DNA from: Lachnospiraceae bacterium KH1T2
Lineage (GTDB): Bacteria > Bacillota > Clostridia > Lachnospirales > Lachnospiraceae
Assembly: GCA_900114405.1 (NCBI GenBank)
Contig: FOSY01000001.1
Span: 425,278 to 489,277, forward strand
Direction: 5' to 3'
DNA: 64,000 bases
Shown here: piece after piece, positions 26,810-35,205 of the stretch
Layout of the letters: the number at the start of each line of letters is the position of its first letter
Position numbering within the stretch: position 1 is the first letter of the stretch
Notes under the pieces: generated by a model
Seen by the model: the letters and a program-made list of their open reading frames with translations, nothing else
Told to the model about the DNA's origin: nothing
Databases searched by the model: none
Translations under genes and position numbers: made by a program

Positions 26810-28906
26810 TTATTCTGCCAGATCTTTCTTTACAAAATCAGGAATTTCATTCTCTGTGAATGCAGCATTTAAGTAACTGTTTTCATTCAAACTTTCATCC
26901 TCAGGTGTGCCATCCTTAAATACAATCTCTACATCATAGTCATTTGCATCATCTACCCATGTTGCACTTACCGCTGAATCATGGATAGTCTCAACAATTT
27001 TCTCTATTTTTTCTCTGTCTGTATATGTAACAGACTTATCATCATCTCTGCTCTCATCCGTTACAACTATCTCTTTAATATTCGAAATATCCATTTTAAG
27101 ATCTATAAATATATAATGCTTCTTAAGAAACTCGATCGTATTAGTGAAGCTGTCATATATAGTAAATGTCATATCTCTGCTTGCTTCATGATCTTCGAAT
27201 ATATTCTTTCTTTCATAGCATACTGAGCCGATCACATTACTCTTCATAACATTTGAATATGAATAGTTCTCAAGATCCTTCTCATAGGCTTCCTTGAATT
27301 CTTCAGCGACGTCTTCACCATATGCCATCCTATTCTTACCATATGCAGAGAATGATATAGAAGGCTCATCTTTGAAATTCTTTTCAAATAATTCAGCATG
27401 ATAAATAGGGAAATATCCTTCACGAAATTCCTTAGTTGAAAATACAGCATCCATAATCTCAGCATCCACATCCTTCGGAATCTCTAAATGCCTGTAGACA
27501 TTCTTGCCATTTTTCAATCTAAAAAGAACCGTCATATCATATACCGGCATATAATTTTCACTATATTTGTTTGCTCTTAAAGTATCTTCACCAAGCTTAA
27601 CGAGCTTTTCGACGTCTTCGATATTTTTTAGCTTCATATATTTTAAAGCATAATCATCAATATCCGAATAACCAAGTGATCCATCCTCCCCAACATAGTA
27701 CCCCATATTGTTATTCATGTAGAGCGCACAACTTTCTACCTTATTCGGAGCAGGTAAATATCTGTCATAACCAAATATATCATACCTGAATGTTAACAAA
27801 ATAAACACCGATACTGCAGTACTGATCAAAATGATCACCGGCTTCTTAAGCAGAGCTCTGACATTCATGTATAGTATCATATTCAAGCTGATACCACCGA
27901 TAAAGCTCGTCACAAGAGTCACCACGATCAGGAATAATGTTGTCCCAAAACTGTTCTTATCTGAAAATAACCCGGAAAATAACATAAGTATATTGATCGT
28001 AAACTCTATATTAAGCACTATCGAAATGATATCTCTCGCTGCAGGAAAAACAATAGATGATCCTGCCATTTCATTTTTTCTGACTCTATAAAGTGCAAAT
28101 GCAATAACTGCCGCAGCGAAAAATATCACTATATTCAAGATCAGTTCCTTCAGATCAAGATTTCTAACATACAAACTAGTAGCATAGTTTGCAAACGGTG
28201 ATAAAAAATATCGCGGTGAAACTTTTGCTACGCTTTCGTAACTGGTCACAAACGAAAACTGCTCAAATGCCGCTATTACAAACTTAAAGTTTACCTCTAT
28301 CAAAGCAAATACCGCAGTTCCAAGGAATGCTATAACTATATTTCCACAAAGCATCGCCACCAAAACAGACACCGAATACACAGATACTTCCATTACTCCG
28401 GTCCACAGCAGCCCATTCAAAGCACTGGTAAGTAAAGCAGGTGCCTCACAGCCGAACGATAAAGCAAGTAAAATACCAAGGCACATAAATATTATCTGCG
28501 GTATCAGCATCAATAAAATGCCATTTATAAATACCGCTCTCCAACGAACGCCTTTCTTAATCGGGAGTGCTTCATAAAAATCAAGCTGCTGGCGATTATT
28601 AAGCCAGCTATATCCAAGTACAGCACAGCATATGGCGATACATGCACAAACAAATCCCATCATACCATTAGGACTGAATACATATTCAGTAAGCTGGTAT
28701 ACTGCACGTTTTTCAAACGACGGATCATCATCAAATAATCCTACATTTTCCTTGCATCCGATCAAAATTGTATATGTCGCACCTACATAATTCACAAAGT
28801 TAATGATCGCGATCACAACAAGCTGCCACAATCTCTGTCGTGTTAATTCCAACTGTAATGAGGTCTTCTTGAAAGTCTTAGTTGAGGATGAGTTTTCTGA
28901 TGTCAT
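26810..28906 (-). CDS. ABC-2-type permease with extracytoplasmic DUF6449-like domain
   Basis: A 698-residue protein. The first 385 residues form about eight membrane helices of an ABC-2-like permease; the remaining about 310 residues are soluble and repetitive alpha/beta, predicted outside the cell (DUF6449-like, a name recalled and not searched). It pairs with the upstream ATPase, whose gene it overlaps by 29 bases, and the GntR regulator. GGAGGTGG precedes the ATG. The substrate is unknown; YtrABC-like systems respond to cell-wall antibiotics. Confidence 0.75.
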   Translation of the reverse strand: MTSENSSSTKTFKKTSLQLELTRQRLWQLVVIAIINFVNYVGATYTILIGCKENVGLFDDDPSFEKRAVYQLTEYVFSPNGMMGFVCACIAICCAVLGYSWLNNRQQLDFYEALPIKKGVRWRAVFINGILLMLIPQIIFMCLGILLALSFGCEAPALLTSALNGLLWTGVMEVSVYSVSVLVAMLCGNIVIAFLGTAVFALIEVNFKFVIAAFEQFSFVTSYESVAKVSPRYFLSPFANYATSLYVRNLDLKELILNIVIFFAAAVIAFALYRVRKNEMAGSSIVFPAARDIISIVLNIEFTINILMLFSGLFSDKNSFGTTLFLIVVTLVTSFIGGISLNMILYMNVRALLKKPVIILISTAVSVFILLTFRYDIFGYDRYLPAPNKVESCALYMNNNMGYYVGEDGSLGYSDIDDYALKYMKLKNIEDVEKLVKLGEDTLRANKYSENYMPVYDMTVLFRLKNGKNVYRHLEIPKDVDAEIMDAVFSTKEFREGYFPIYHAELFEKNFKDEPSISFSAYGKNRMAYGEDVAEEFKEAYEKDLENYSYSNVMKSNVIGSVCYERKNIFEDHEASRDMTFTIYDSFTNTIEFLKKHYIFIDLKMDISNIKEIVVTDESRDDDKSVTYTDREKIEKIVETIHDSAVSATWVDDANDYDVEIVFKDGTPEDESLNENSYLNAAFTENEIPDFVKKDLAE

Positions 28907-29801
28907 ATCCGACCACCTCCGTTTCGCTGATAAATACTTCCTCTAATGTAAGCGGAAGGATTTCAAAAAAAGTAAGTTCATAGCCAGTAAATCTATTTTC
29001 TATCTCTTCACGGTTTCCACGGATGGTTATCGTATGAAGCTTTCCGCGTCGCTCATCCACCATTACCTCTGCGCCTTCAAGAATTTTCTTTTCATCCTCT
29101 TCATTCTTAAATACACACTGTACTTTCTGAATGCCAAGTTTCATATCTTCTATATCTTCTGAAAGCAGCACTCCGCCCTGATGAAGCAGACCGACATGAT
29201 CACAGATATCTTCAAGCTCTCTAAGATTGTGGGAAGCTATGATAGGTGTAAGTCCCCTTTCCGCCATATCATTTGCAAAAAGGCTCTTTACTGCCTGTCT
29301 CATAACCGGGTCAAGACCATCAAAAGTCTCATCCAAAAACAGATATTTTGTACTTGCGCACACTCCTAAAATGCATGAAAGCTGCTTTTTCATGCCTTTT
29401 GAAAATGCTGAGATCTTTCTCTTTCCATCAAGATTGAAATTAGAAAGCATCTTATCAAATCTGCTCTTGTCAAAATTTTCGTAAATGCTTCCATAATATC
29501 TTGCCATATCATATGGTGTAGCATTCTGAAAAAAGTAAGGGTCATCGGCAGCAAAAAATATATTTTTCTTAGCTTCAGGATTATCATAGATTTCCATTCC
29601 ATCAACTATGATCTCTCCCTCATCAGGTCTGTAAACTCCGGCAATGAGACGCATCATTGTTGATTTTCCGGCTCCATTTGTACCAATAAGTCCGAAAACC
29701 TGCGATTCCTCAATATTCATCGTTATACCATTCAATGCATTTACTGCACAATTTTTATCCCCGGAATCGAATGTTTTTCGCAAATTTCTTATCTCAATCA
29801 T
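28878..29801 (-). CDS. ABC exporter ATPase (YtrB-like)
   Basis: A 307-residue ATP-binding protein: Walker A GTNGAGKST, a signature region reading FSKGMKKQ in place of LSGGQ (typical of this ABC-2 class), Walker B LFLDETFDGLD and the switch His in ASHNLRE. The chosen ATG has GGAGGAAAAGGG upstream; an earlier ATG nine codons up lacks it. It is coupled to the GntR gene (8-base overlap) and the permease gene. Confidence 0.88.
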   Translation of the reverse strand: MIEIRNLRKTFDSGDKNCAVNALNGITMNIEESQVFGLIGTNGAGKSTMMRLIAGVYRPDEGEIIVDGMEIYDNPEAKKNIFFAADDPYFFQNATPYDMARYYGSIYENFDKSRFDKMLSNFNLDGKRKISAFSKGMKKQLSCILGVCASTKYLFLDETFDGLDPVMRQAVKSLFANDMAERGLTPIIASHNLRELEDICDHVGLLHQGGVLLSEDIEDMKLGIQKVQCVFKNEEDEKKILEGAEVMVDERRGKLHTITIRGNREEIENRFTGYELTFFEILPLTLEEVFISETEVVGYDIRKLILN

Positions 29802-30162
29802 TCTTCCCTTTTCCTCCAAGTCCTTCAAGAAGTTCTTTTCTGTCTATCCCTAATTCGTCTGCTTCTTTAAGTATCGCTTCTATCTGTTCCCTCATTACTT
29901 TTTTTCTTTCACATATCAATGAAACATCACCACTGACAAAATTTCCGCGGCCTTTGACCGTATAAATAAAGCCATTTCGTTCTAATGCAGCATATGCTTT
30001 TTGAACTGTATTAGGGTTCGTCGATAGCTCAACTGCCAACCCTCTTACCGACGGAAGCTGCTCGCCGGGTTCCAACACACCACTCAAGATCAGCTTTTCA
30101 AAGCCTGCAGTGATCTGCTCATAGATCGGTCTGGCATCTTGATAATCTATTCTAATAAGCAC
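29794..30162 (-). CDS. GntR-family (YtrA subfamily) regulator
   Basis: A 122-residue DNA-binding protein: an N-terminal winged helix-turn-helix (EQITAGFEKLIL..., STNPNTVQKAYAALERNGFIYTVKGRGNFV) and a short two-helix C-terminus. This is the YtrA subfamily layout, where the regulator represses its own ABC transporter operon. It starts with GTG after AAGGAGAGAG. A clear inverted-repeat operator lies over its promoter. Confidence 0.9.
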   Translation of the reverse strand: MLIRIDYQDARPIYEQITAGFEKLILSGVLEPGEQLPSVRGLAVELSTNPNTVQKAYAALERNGFIYTVKGRGNFVSGDVSLICERKKVMREQIEAILKEADELGIDRKELLEGLGGKGKND

Positions 30163-30184
30163 AACTCTCTCCTTTCTGTCTGAA

Positions 30185-30238
30185 CTGTACTATTTGTGTT
30201 AGTACAGTTATAGTACAGCTTAATATCCAACGTGTCAA
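30185..30238 (-). promoter_or_regulatory. Promoter and GntR operator of the ABC-2 exporter operon
   Basis: On the minus strand TTGACA (30233-30238), 17-base spacer and TACTAT (30210-30215) form a near-consensus sigma-A promoter. The half-sites CTGTACTA (30185-30192) and TAGTACAG (30200-30207) make an inverted repeat with 7-base spacer across the start site, and a third TAGTACAG (30211-30218) covers the -10. YtrA-type regulators are expected to bind such sites. Confidence 0.85.
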
Positions 30239-30301
30239 TATAAATTTTAGAAAAATACAATATACTTAATAAAGCAGTTCTTTGCATACTTCTTAGAACA
30301 A

Positions 30302-30431
30302 AGAATCCGACTTTGTCGGATTCTCCGCGCAAGCGCGGGAGCCGTAGGCTCTTCCCATCCGCGCGCGTCGCATCCAATGCACGTAGTGCATTTTTTGACT
30401 TATAGGAATTCCAGCGGAATTTCCTATAAGT
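30302..30431. repeat. Cluster of five perfect short hairpins (candidate dispersed palindromic element)
   Basis: Five adjacent palindromes lie in this GC-rich patch: 30302-30324 (10-bp stem, 3-base loop), 30325-30338 (CCGCG/CGCGG), 30339-30351 (5-bp stem with GTA loop), 30376-30392 (7-bp stem with GTA loop, followed by TTTTG on the plus strand) and 30398-30431 (15-bp stem with one bulge). No ORF is convincing. The element lies in the 311-base gap between the GntR promoter and the terminator of the MATE gene. Confidence 0.65.
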
Positions 30432-30432
30432 T

Positions 30433-30470
30433 AAAAACTCTTCACCGGACATCTCTGCCCGATGAAGAGT
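30433..30470 (-). terminator. Intrinsic terminator of the third MATE gene
   Basis: The stem ACTCTTCA/TGAAGAGT is extended by CGG/CCG across a mismatch. It is followed on the minus strand by TTTTT, a few bases after the MATE stop codon. Confidence 0.85.
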
Positions 30471-30473
30471 CTT

Positions 30474-31865
30474 TTACCATTTCGTCGTTTTTAATCTGAT
30501 AAGGAATATTATTCCCCTAAAGATAAGCTCAAGACACATGGCGATCCATGCTCCCACAAGACCGTATCCATGCCCTACAAGAAAATATGACATAGTAATG
30601 CGGACGCCCCATATACTGATAAGATTCATAATACTCGGCACTAAAGTATCACCTGCACCTCTTAGTGCACCGGCAGCTATTATAGATGCTCCAAAAAATG
30701 TCTCCGCCAGCAGCTCTATCCTCAATACCCTGATTGCAAGGTCCACAACCTCCGTGTCCGGCGAAAGAAAATTTATCAAGAAAGGGCATATGAAATACAT
30801 TATTATCGCTATCAATGTCATTATCACCATACCCATTCCGACAGTGATCCATGCAAAGCTCTTTGCCAATTTTTTCTTTCTGGCTCCTATTGCCTGACCA
30901 ACCAATGTCGATGCCGAGCTCTGCAGACCGTATCCCGGCATATAGCAGAGACTTTCAGCTGTAACCGCAAAAGAATTAGCTGCTATAGCGACCGTTCCGA
31001 GCGGAGCTACTATCCCTGTGCTCATTATCTGCGCTCCTGTAAGTGCTACCTGCTCAAATGCAGCCGGTATTGAAATTTTGGCTGCACTTTTCAATGTATT
31101 TATGTCAAAAAATAATCTTTCCTTTAAGTTAATTCTCAACTGTTCTGAACGTATAGCTGCAAAGTAGAACATTGCCGCTGCGATAACAAGCTGAGATGCC
31201 GCAGTTCCAAGTGCTGCTCCAGTCACACCAAGTCCAAGTCCCGGCGGCGTGATCTTAATCCCGCAGATATCATACGTCGCCGTCGGGAATATAAAGAAGA
31301 AATTAAAGATCACGTCCAATACACACATCGCTGATTCAAGCATTCCAGGAATCTTCATGTTTCCTGTAGCCTGCAATGACGCACCGCAGAAATACTGTAT
31401 CTGACATATTGGAAGTGACAGCGCATATATCATAAAATATTTTGAAGCTTCAACACAGATTTTTTCGTCAGCCCCCAATATCCTCGGCAAAGGCTTAGAA
31501 ACAAGGACGCCAAGCACAAGCATCACTACCGCAAAAAGTACTGTTATCACTAATCCTTGCTTAAATAAATTCTTAACTCTTCGTTTATCGTTCGCTCCTA
31601 CCGCATGTGAGATCTGCACAGAAAAGCCATAGATAACCGCTATCAAAAGGCTTCCCAAAAGCCATGTAGATGACGCTACAACACCTATTGCCGCTGAAGC
31701 CTCTGCACCTATATGACCAACCATAGCAGCATCTATATACTGCATGACAATGGAAGTAAGCTGCGCGATCATAGCCGGAACACTTAGTTTCCATGTAAGA
31801 AGTATTTTTTCTTTGAATGACAAATTTTTATTACTTCTGATTGCCGTAGTTAAATTTGATATCAT
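30474..31865 (-). CDS. MATE-family efflux transporter
   Basis: A 463-residue, 12-helix MATE protein with VMQYIDAAMVGHIG after helix 1 (NorM-like) and a homologous second half. It is distinct from the two tandem MATE genes at 21.6-24.3 kb. The ribosome binding site AGGTAAAG is weak. It starts about 30 bases after the terminator of the sugar-binding lipoprotein gene, so it may rely partly on read-through. The substrate is unknown. Confidence 0.88.
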   Translation of the reverse strand: MISNLTTAIRSNKNLSFKEKILLTWKLSVPAMIAQLTSIVMQYIDAAMVGHIGAEASAAIGVVASSTWLLGSLLIAVIYGFSVQISHAVGANDKRRVKNLFKQGLVITVLFAVVMLVLGVLVSKPLPRILGADEKICVEASKYFMIYALSLPICQIQYFCGASLQATGNMKIPGMLESAMCVLDVIFNFFFIFPTATYDICGIKITPPGLGLGVTGAALGTAASQLVIAAAMFYFAAIRSEQLRINLKERLFFDINTLKSAAKISIPAAFEQVALTGAQIMSTGIVAPLGTVAIAANSFAVTAESLCYMPGYGLQSSASTLVGQAIGARKKKLAKSFAWITVGMGMVIMTLIAIIMYFICPFLINFLSPDTEVVDLAIRVLRIELLAETFFGASIIAAGALRGAGDTLVPSIMNLISIWGVRITMSYFLVGHGYGLVGAWIAMCLELIFRGIIFLIRLKTTKW

Positions 31866-31892
31866 AATACTTTACCTATTTTCAAAACATCC

Positions 31893-31923
31893 AAAAAGGG
31901 CTGGAGTGATATACACCAGCCCT
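31893..31923 (-). terminator. Intrinsic terminator of the MCP/binding-protein operon
   Basis: AGGGCTGG (31897-31904) pairs with CCAGCCCT (31916-31923), and the minus strand continues into TTTTT (31893-31897). It lies 50 bases after the binding-protein stop. Confidence 0.85.
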
Positions 31924-31973
31924 CTCTCTTGATACTTTTCGGTATTATAACTTCAAAATATTTAACTGTCAAA

Positions 31974-32963
31974 TCACTGATACTGACTTACGTTAGTAGA
32001 GTCAACCACAGTAAACGGAACCCATGCTGCCTTACAATCTTCTGAAGCACCTTCTAATGCGCTTATGCTTTTTCCGCTTGACAAAAGCTGCATTGCTTTG
32101 ACCGCGATACCAGCCTGTCCTTCTGCATCCTGAAGAACTGTCATTGACATTTCTCCTGCCTTTACAGAGGCACATCCGTCTGCAGTTGCATCGACACCGC
32201 ATATCGGGATATTAGAGTAATCAATGCCATTTTCTTTAAATGCTTTTATCACGCCCAATGCCATTGTATCATTATTGCAAAATACCGCATCAACCGTCTG
32301 TCCTGTTCTGAAGAACATCTTCATTCGCTGCAGCGCAAGGTCTTCACTCCAATCAGCATAATCATTAAATACATAATTTGCATCAACACCATTCTCTTTT
32401 AAGGTATATTTAATTGCCTTAGTACGTCCAACTGTCGCAGCATGTCCTTCTACCCCCTTCAAGATGATAACGTTGAGTTTCTTCGGATTTCCAAGCTTAT
32501 TTATTACCCATTCAGCCTGAAGTTCTCCAGCCTGGGTCTCTTTAGATCCTGCATATATATACTTATCAGCTTTAAGCAGATCATCTTCCGGCTTATTGTT
32601 TACAAAAACTACAGGTAATCCATTTGCAGCAATTTCTATCTGCTTTGCAGTATCAGCATTTACAGCCTGTATGATTATGCCTGCATAACCTTCCTGAGCA
32701 GCCTCTTTTATCTTTGCCACCTGATCGTCCGCAGACTCTGTTCCATCATATACATCAATCGTCACGCCTTCATTTTTCGCAGCTTTGACCATTTCATTTG
32801 CCAAGAGCCCCTTAAAGGTATCTGTAGCTGTATTATAAGTCAAATAGAGGTATCTCGTACCGCCTGACGCCGAACCTGCAATATTTCCGCAACCACCTAA
32901 CATCACTACAGTAATGACCAATACAAGCACCGCGCAGATCAATTTCTTAACTGTTTTCCTCAT
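31974..32963 (-). CDS. Sugar-type periplasmic-binding lipoprotein (PBP1 family), orphan
   Basis: A 329-residue lipoprotein. The signal peptide ends in the lipobox LGGC, followed by a ribose-binding-protein-like fold (IIIQAVNADTAKQI, AVFCNNDTMALGVI, ICGVDATADG). AAGGAGG precedes the chosen ATG; a longer frame upstream overlaps the MCP gene and is not used. No permease or ATPase follows. Its gene partner is a chemoreceptor, so it may be a ligand-presenting protein for chemotaxis rather than, or in addition to, transport. Confidence 0.85.
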   Translation of the reverse strand: MRKTVKKLICAVLVLVITVVMLGGCGNIAGSASGGTRYLYLTYNTATDTFKGLLANEMVKAAKNEGVTIDVYDGTESADDQVAKIKEAAQEGYAGIIIQAVNADTAKQIEIAANGLPVVFVNNKPEDDLLKADKYIYAGSKETQAGELQAEWVINKLGNPKKLNVIILKGVEGHAATVGRTKAIKYTLKENGVDANYVFNDYADWSEDLALQRMKMFFRTGQTVDAVFCNNDTMALGVIKAFKENGIDYSNIPICGVDATADGCASVKAGEMSMTVLQDAEGQAGIAVKAMQLLSSGKSISALEGASEDCKAAWVPFTVVDSTNVSQYQ

Positions 32964-32976
32964 ATCTGTCGCCTCC

Positions 32977-34998
32977 TTATATCTTAAACTGCTGCACATA
33001 TGATGTAAGTGTTTCTGACGTCTCAGAAAGTTCATGCGCATTCTCAGCAACATCTTGACTGCTCTTATTAATATTATTTGCCTGCTCAACCATATTCTGT
33101 GACGTATTCAGGATCTCATCAGCACTTGCTGCCTGTTCCTCAGATATAGCTGCTACATTAGTTGCTACGTCACTTACCTTTTCTATTCCGCCTATCATCT
33201 CAACTATCATATTGCTTGTAGAATCGATATTTGCATAAATCTGATCAAATGTGCTCACTGCCGTATTTATAAGTTCACTATTATGCTCAATATTCTGTGC
33301 TGTGACATTTGACTGCTCAACAACTTCAGTGATAAGATTCCGCACTTCATCGATCAACTGTGCAATATTCTGCGCACTATCCGAACTCGTCTGAGCAAGT
33401 TTCGCTATCTCAGTAGCTACAACCGCAAAGCCTTTTCCTGCCTCTCCCGCTCTTGCTGCTTCTATAGATGCATTAAGAGAAAGAAGACTTGTTTCATCAG
33501 CAATATTTCCTATCAGCGCAACAATATTTGTGATCTGCTCTGAGGCATCGCCAACTTTGTTAATTGATATAACAAGTTTTTCATTCGACTTTTGTATATC
33601 ATCCATAGCAACATTGAGCTGCTGCATATCTTCTCGTCCTTTTTTAGATATACTTACAGTTTCCTTCATGCTGCTGTTTGCTTTCTCTGAGCTCTCCTTA
33701 GTATCTGCTACTACATTTGCCAGAGTTGTAGCATTCTGGGCGATATCATTTACTGCTACCGCAAGCTGGTCTACTGTCTCATTTAACTGCCCCATTGCAC
33801 CTGCCTGCATTTCAGAAGCTGAAGACATTGATCTTGCAACTTCATCAGACCTTGTAGACTCCTCTTTCAGCTTATCAGATTCCTGCGAAATACTTGAGAT
33901 CATAGACCTCATACTCTTGATAAACTCATTGACAAAGTCCCCCATTTTTCCAATCTCATCATTGCTCTCACTTTTAATATCAACTGAGAAGTCACCCTTA
34001 GCCATTGTCTCAATACTTTTTGTCATCGGAGCCAACGGTGCAACAACGCGATTTACAACCAATGTCATCACGATCATTATGATAAGTATTGCTGCAAATC
34101 CTATTATAAGCATATAAGTCTGAAGTCTATTTACATCAGCAAGCACATTTGCTTCAGAAATCGTTGATACAAGCACCCAGTCAGTGCCTTCAATCTCTTT
34201 CATGCTAACAAATTCATGATCTATAGTGGTTGTCTCAAATTGCCTGCTGTTAAGTCGCTTAGCACACTCTGAAAGCAATTCATCTGTTGATGAATTTATA
34301 TCTGTTCCCATTATGTCTGTATTATTATGGGCAAGGATCGTGCCATTCACAGTATCTACAAGGAATGAACTTGCGCCATCCATTTTCATACCGGAATTTA
34401 CAATGATGGTCATCTTATTAAGATCAACATCCGCTGCAATAACATTCAGGTCACTCGAATTAGTATTTATCAATCCGGCTGCTGTTATCACATACTGTCC
34501 TTCATCATTCTTGTAAGCACCGCCAAAGTCCATATTTACATGAGTAATTCCCTGCGTCCATGCTTCTGAACTATGCGGATCACTAAGATTTAATTTTGAT
34601 TCGGAAGCTTTTTGAACGTTTCCCTGTTCAGAAATTATATATAAACCATCAGGTGTATTCTTATCAAATCCATAAAAGCCTTCCAACACTCCCTGAAGCT
34701 TGACATAGCTTAGATTTGATCTTTCGATTTGCGCTTTTACTGTCTTATAGAACATAAGACTCTCGTCAAGCCATGCTTTTACCTTATCTGCCTGCGTACT
34801 TACCGATGTTTCCAATTGAGCTGTCGACATTTTTGTAAGACTTTTTTTCGACAATGTAGTCGTCACAAAAACAAGCACAAGAACAAGTATAACTACGGCC
34901 GGCATGGTAAACACTAGCAGCTTATTTCTAATCTTTCCTGTTTTTCTTCTTACTGTTTTGGATTTTCCGATCACCTTTCTTAATTTTTCCGCACTCAT
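32977..34998 (-). CDS. Methyl-accepting chemotaxis protein with dCache-like sensor
   Basis: A 673-residue receptor: first membrane helix about residues 28-50, extracytoplasmic dCache-like domain to about 285, second helix about 290-312, HAMP (to about 365) and a cytoplasmic signalling domain. The hairpin tip reads [19 protein letters not shown], the conserved CheA/CheW-binding region. GGAGGGG precedes the ATG. It is followed by a sugar-binding lipoprotein gene 13 bases later. Confidence 0.92.
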   Translation of the reverse strand: MSAEKLRKVIGKSKTVRRKTGKIRNKLLVFTMPAVVILVLVLVFVTTTLSKKSLTKMSTAQLETSVSTQADKVKAWLDESLMFYKTVKAQIERSNLSYVKLQGVLEGFYGFDKNTPDGLYIISEQGNVQKASESKLNLSDPHSSEAWTQGITHVNMDFGGAYKNDEGQYVITAAGLINTNSSDLNVIAADVDLNKMTIIVNSGMKMDGASSFLVDTVNGTILAHNNTDIMGTDINSSTDELLSECAKRLNSRQFETTTIDHEFVSMKEIEGTDWVLVSTISEANVLADVNRLQTYMLIIGFAAILIIMIVMTLVVNRVVAPLAPMTKSIETMAKGDFSVDIKSESNDEIGKMGDFVNEFIKSMRSMISSISQESDKLKEESTRSDEVARSMSSASEMQAGAMGQLNETVDQLAVAVNDIAQNATTLANVVADTKESSEKANSSMKETVSISKKGREDMQQLNVAMDDIQKSNEKLVISINKVGDASEQITNIVALIGNIADETSLLSLNASIEAARAGEAGKGFAVVATEIAKLAQTSSDSAQNIAQLIDEVRNLITEVVEQSNVTAQNIEHNSELINTAVSTFDQIYANIDSTSNMIVEMIGGIEKVSDVATNVAAISEEQAASADEILNTSQNMVEQANNINKSSQDVAENAHELSETSETLTSYVQQFKI

Positions 34999-35046
34999 AA
35001 GCCCCTCCACATGTTACAGAAAAAATACTAGATAAACACTAATTAA

Positions 35047-35052
35047 ATTATA
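35047..35052 (-). promoter_or_regulatory. -10 element before the MCP gene
   Basis: A perfect TATAAT on the minus strand about 50 bases before the MCP start. The upstream -35 is weak, and no sigma-D type chemotaxis promoter was recognised. Confidence 0.4.
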
Positions 35053-35143
35053 TCAAACAGCACATGCGTTTTGTGTGCTTTCTATCATACATCTACAAAA
35101 TAAGGGCTTATTTTTGTATTTTTTTGATAGATATTTTCTAATA

Positions 35144-35185
35144 CAAAAAAAGATTGGGAAGTGCGTAAAACACATTCCCAACCTT
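35144..35185 (-). terminator. Intrinsic terminator of pnp
   Basis: AGATTGGGAA...GTG (35151-35163) pairs imperfectly with CACATTCCCAACCT (35171-35184). The minus strand continues into seven Ts. Another AT-only stem (35111-35120 with 35140-35149) lies next to it toward the MCP gene. Confidence 0.8.
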
Positions 35186-35205
35186 TTTATTATTTTATTA
35201 ATTTA

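Noticed and set aside
30147..30452. 101-codon minus-strand frame upstream of the GntR gene
   Set aside because: It runs through the hairpin cluster, the promoter and the operator, and has no start signal.
32964..33089. N-terminal extension of the sugar-binding lipoprotein
   Set aside because: It overlaps the MCP gene and would bury the signal peptide; AAGGAGG marks the internal ATG.
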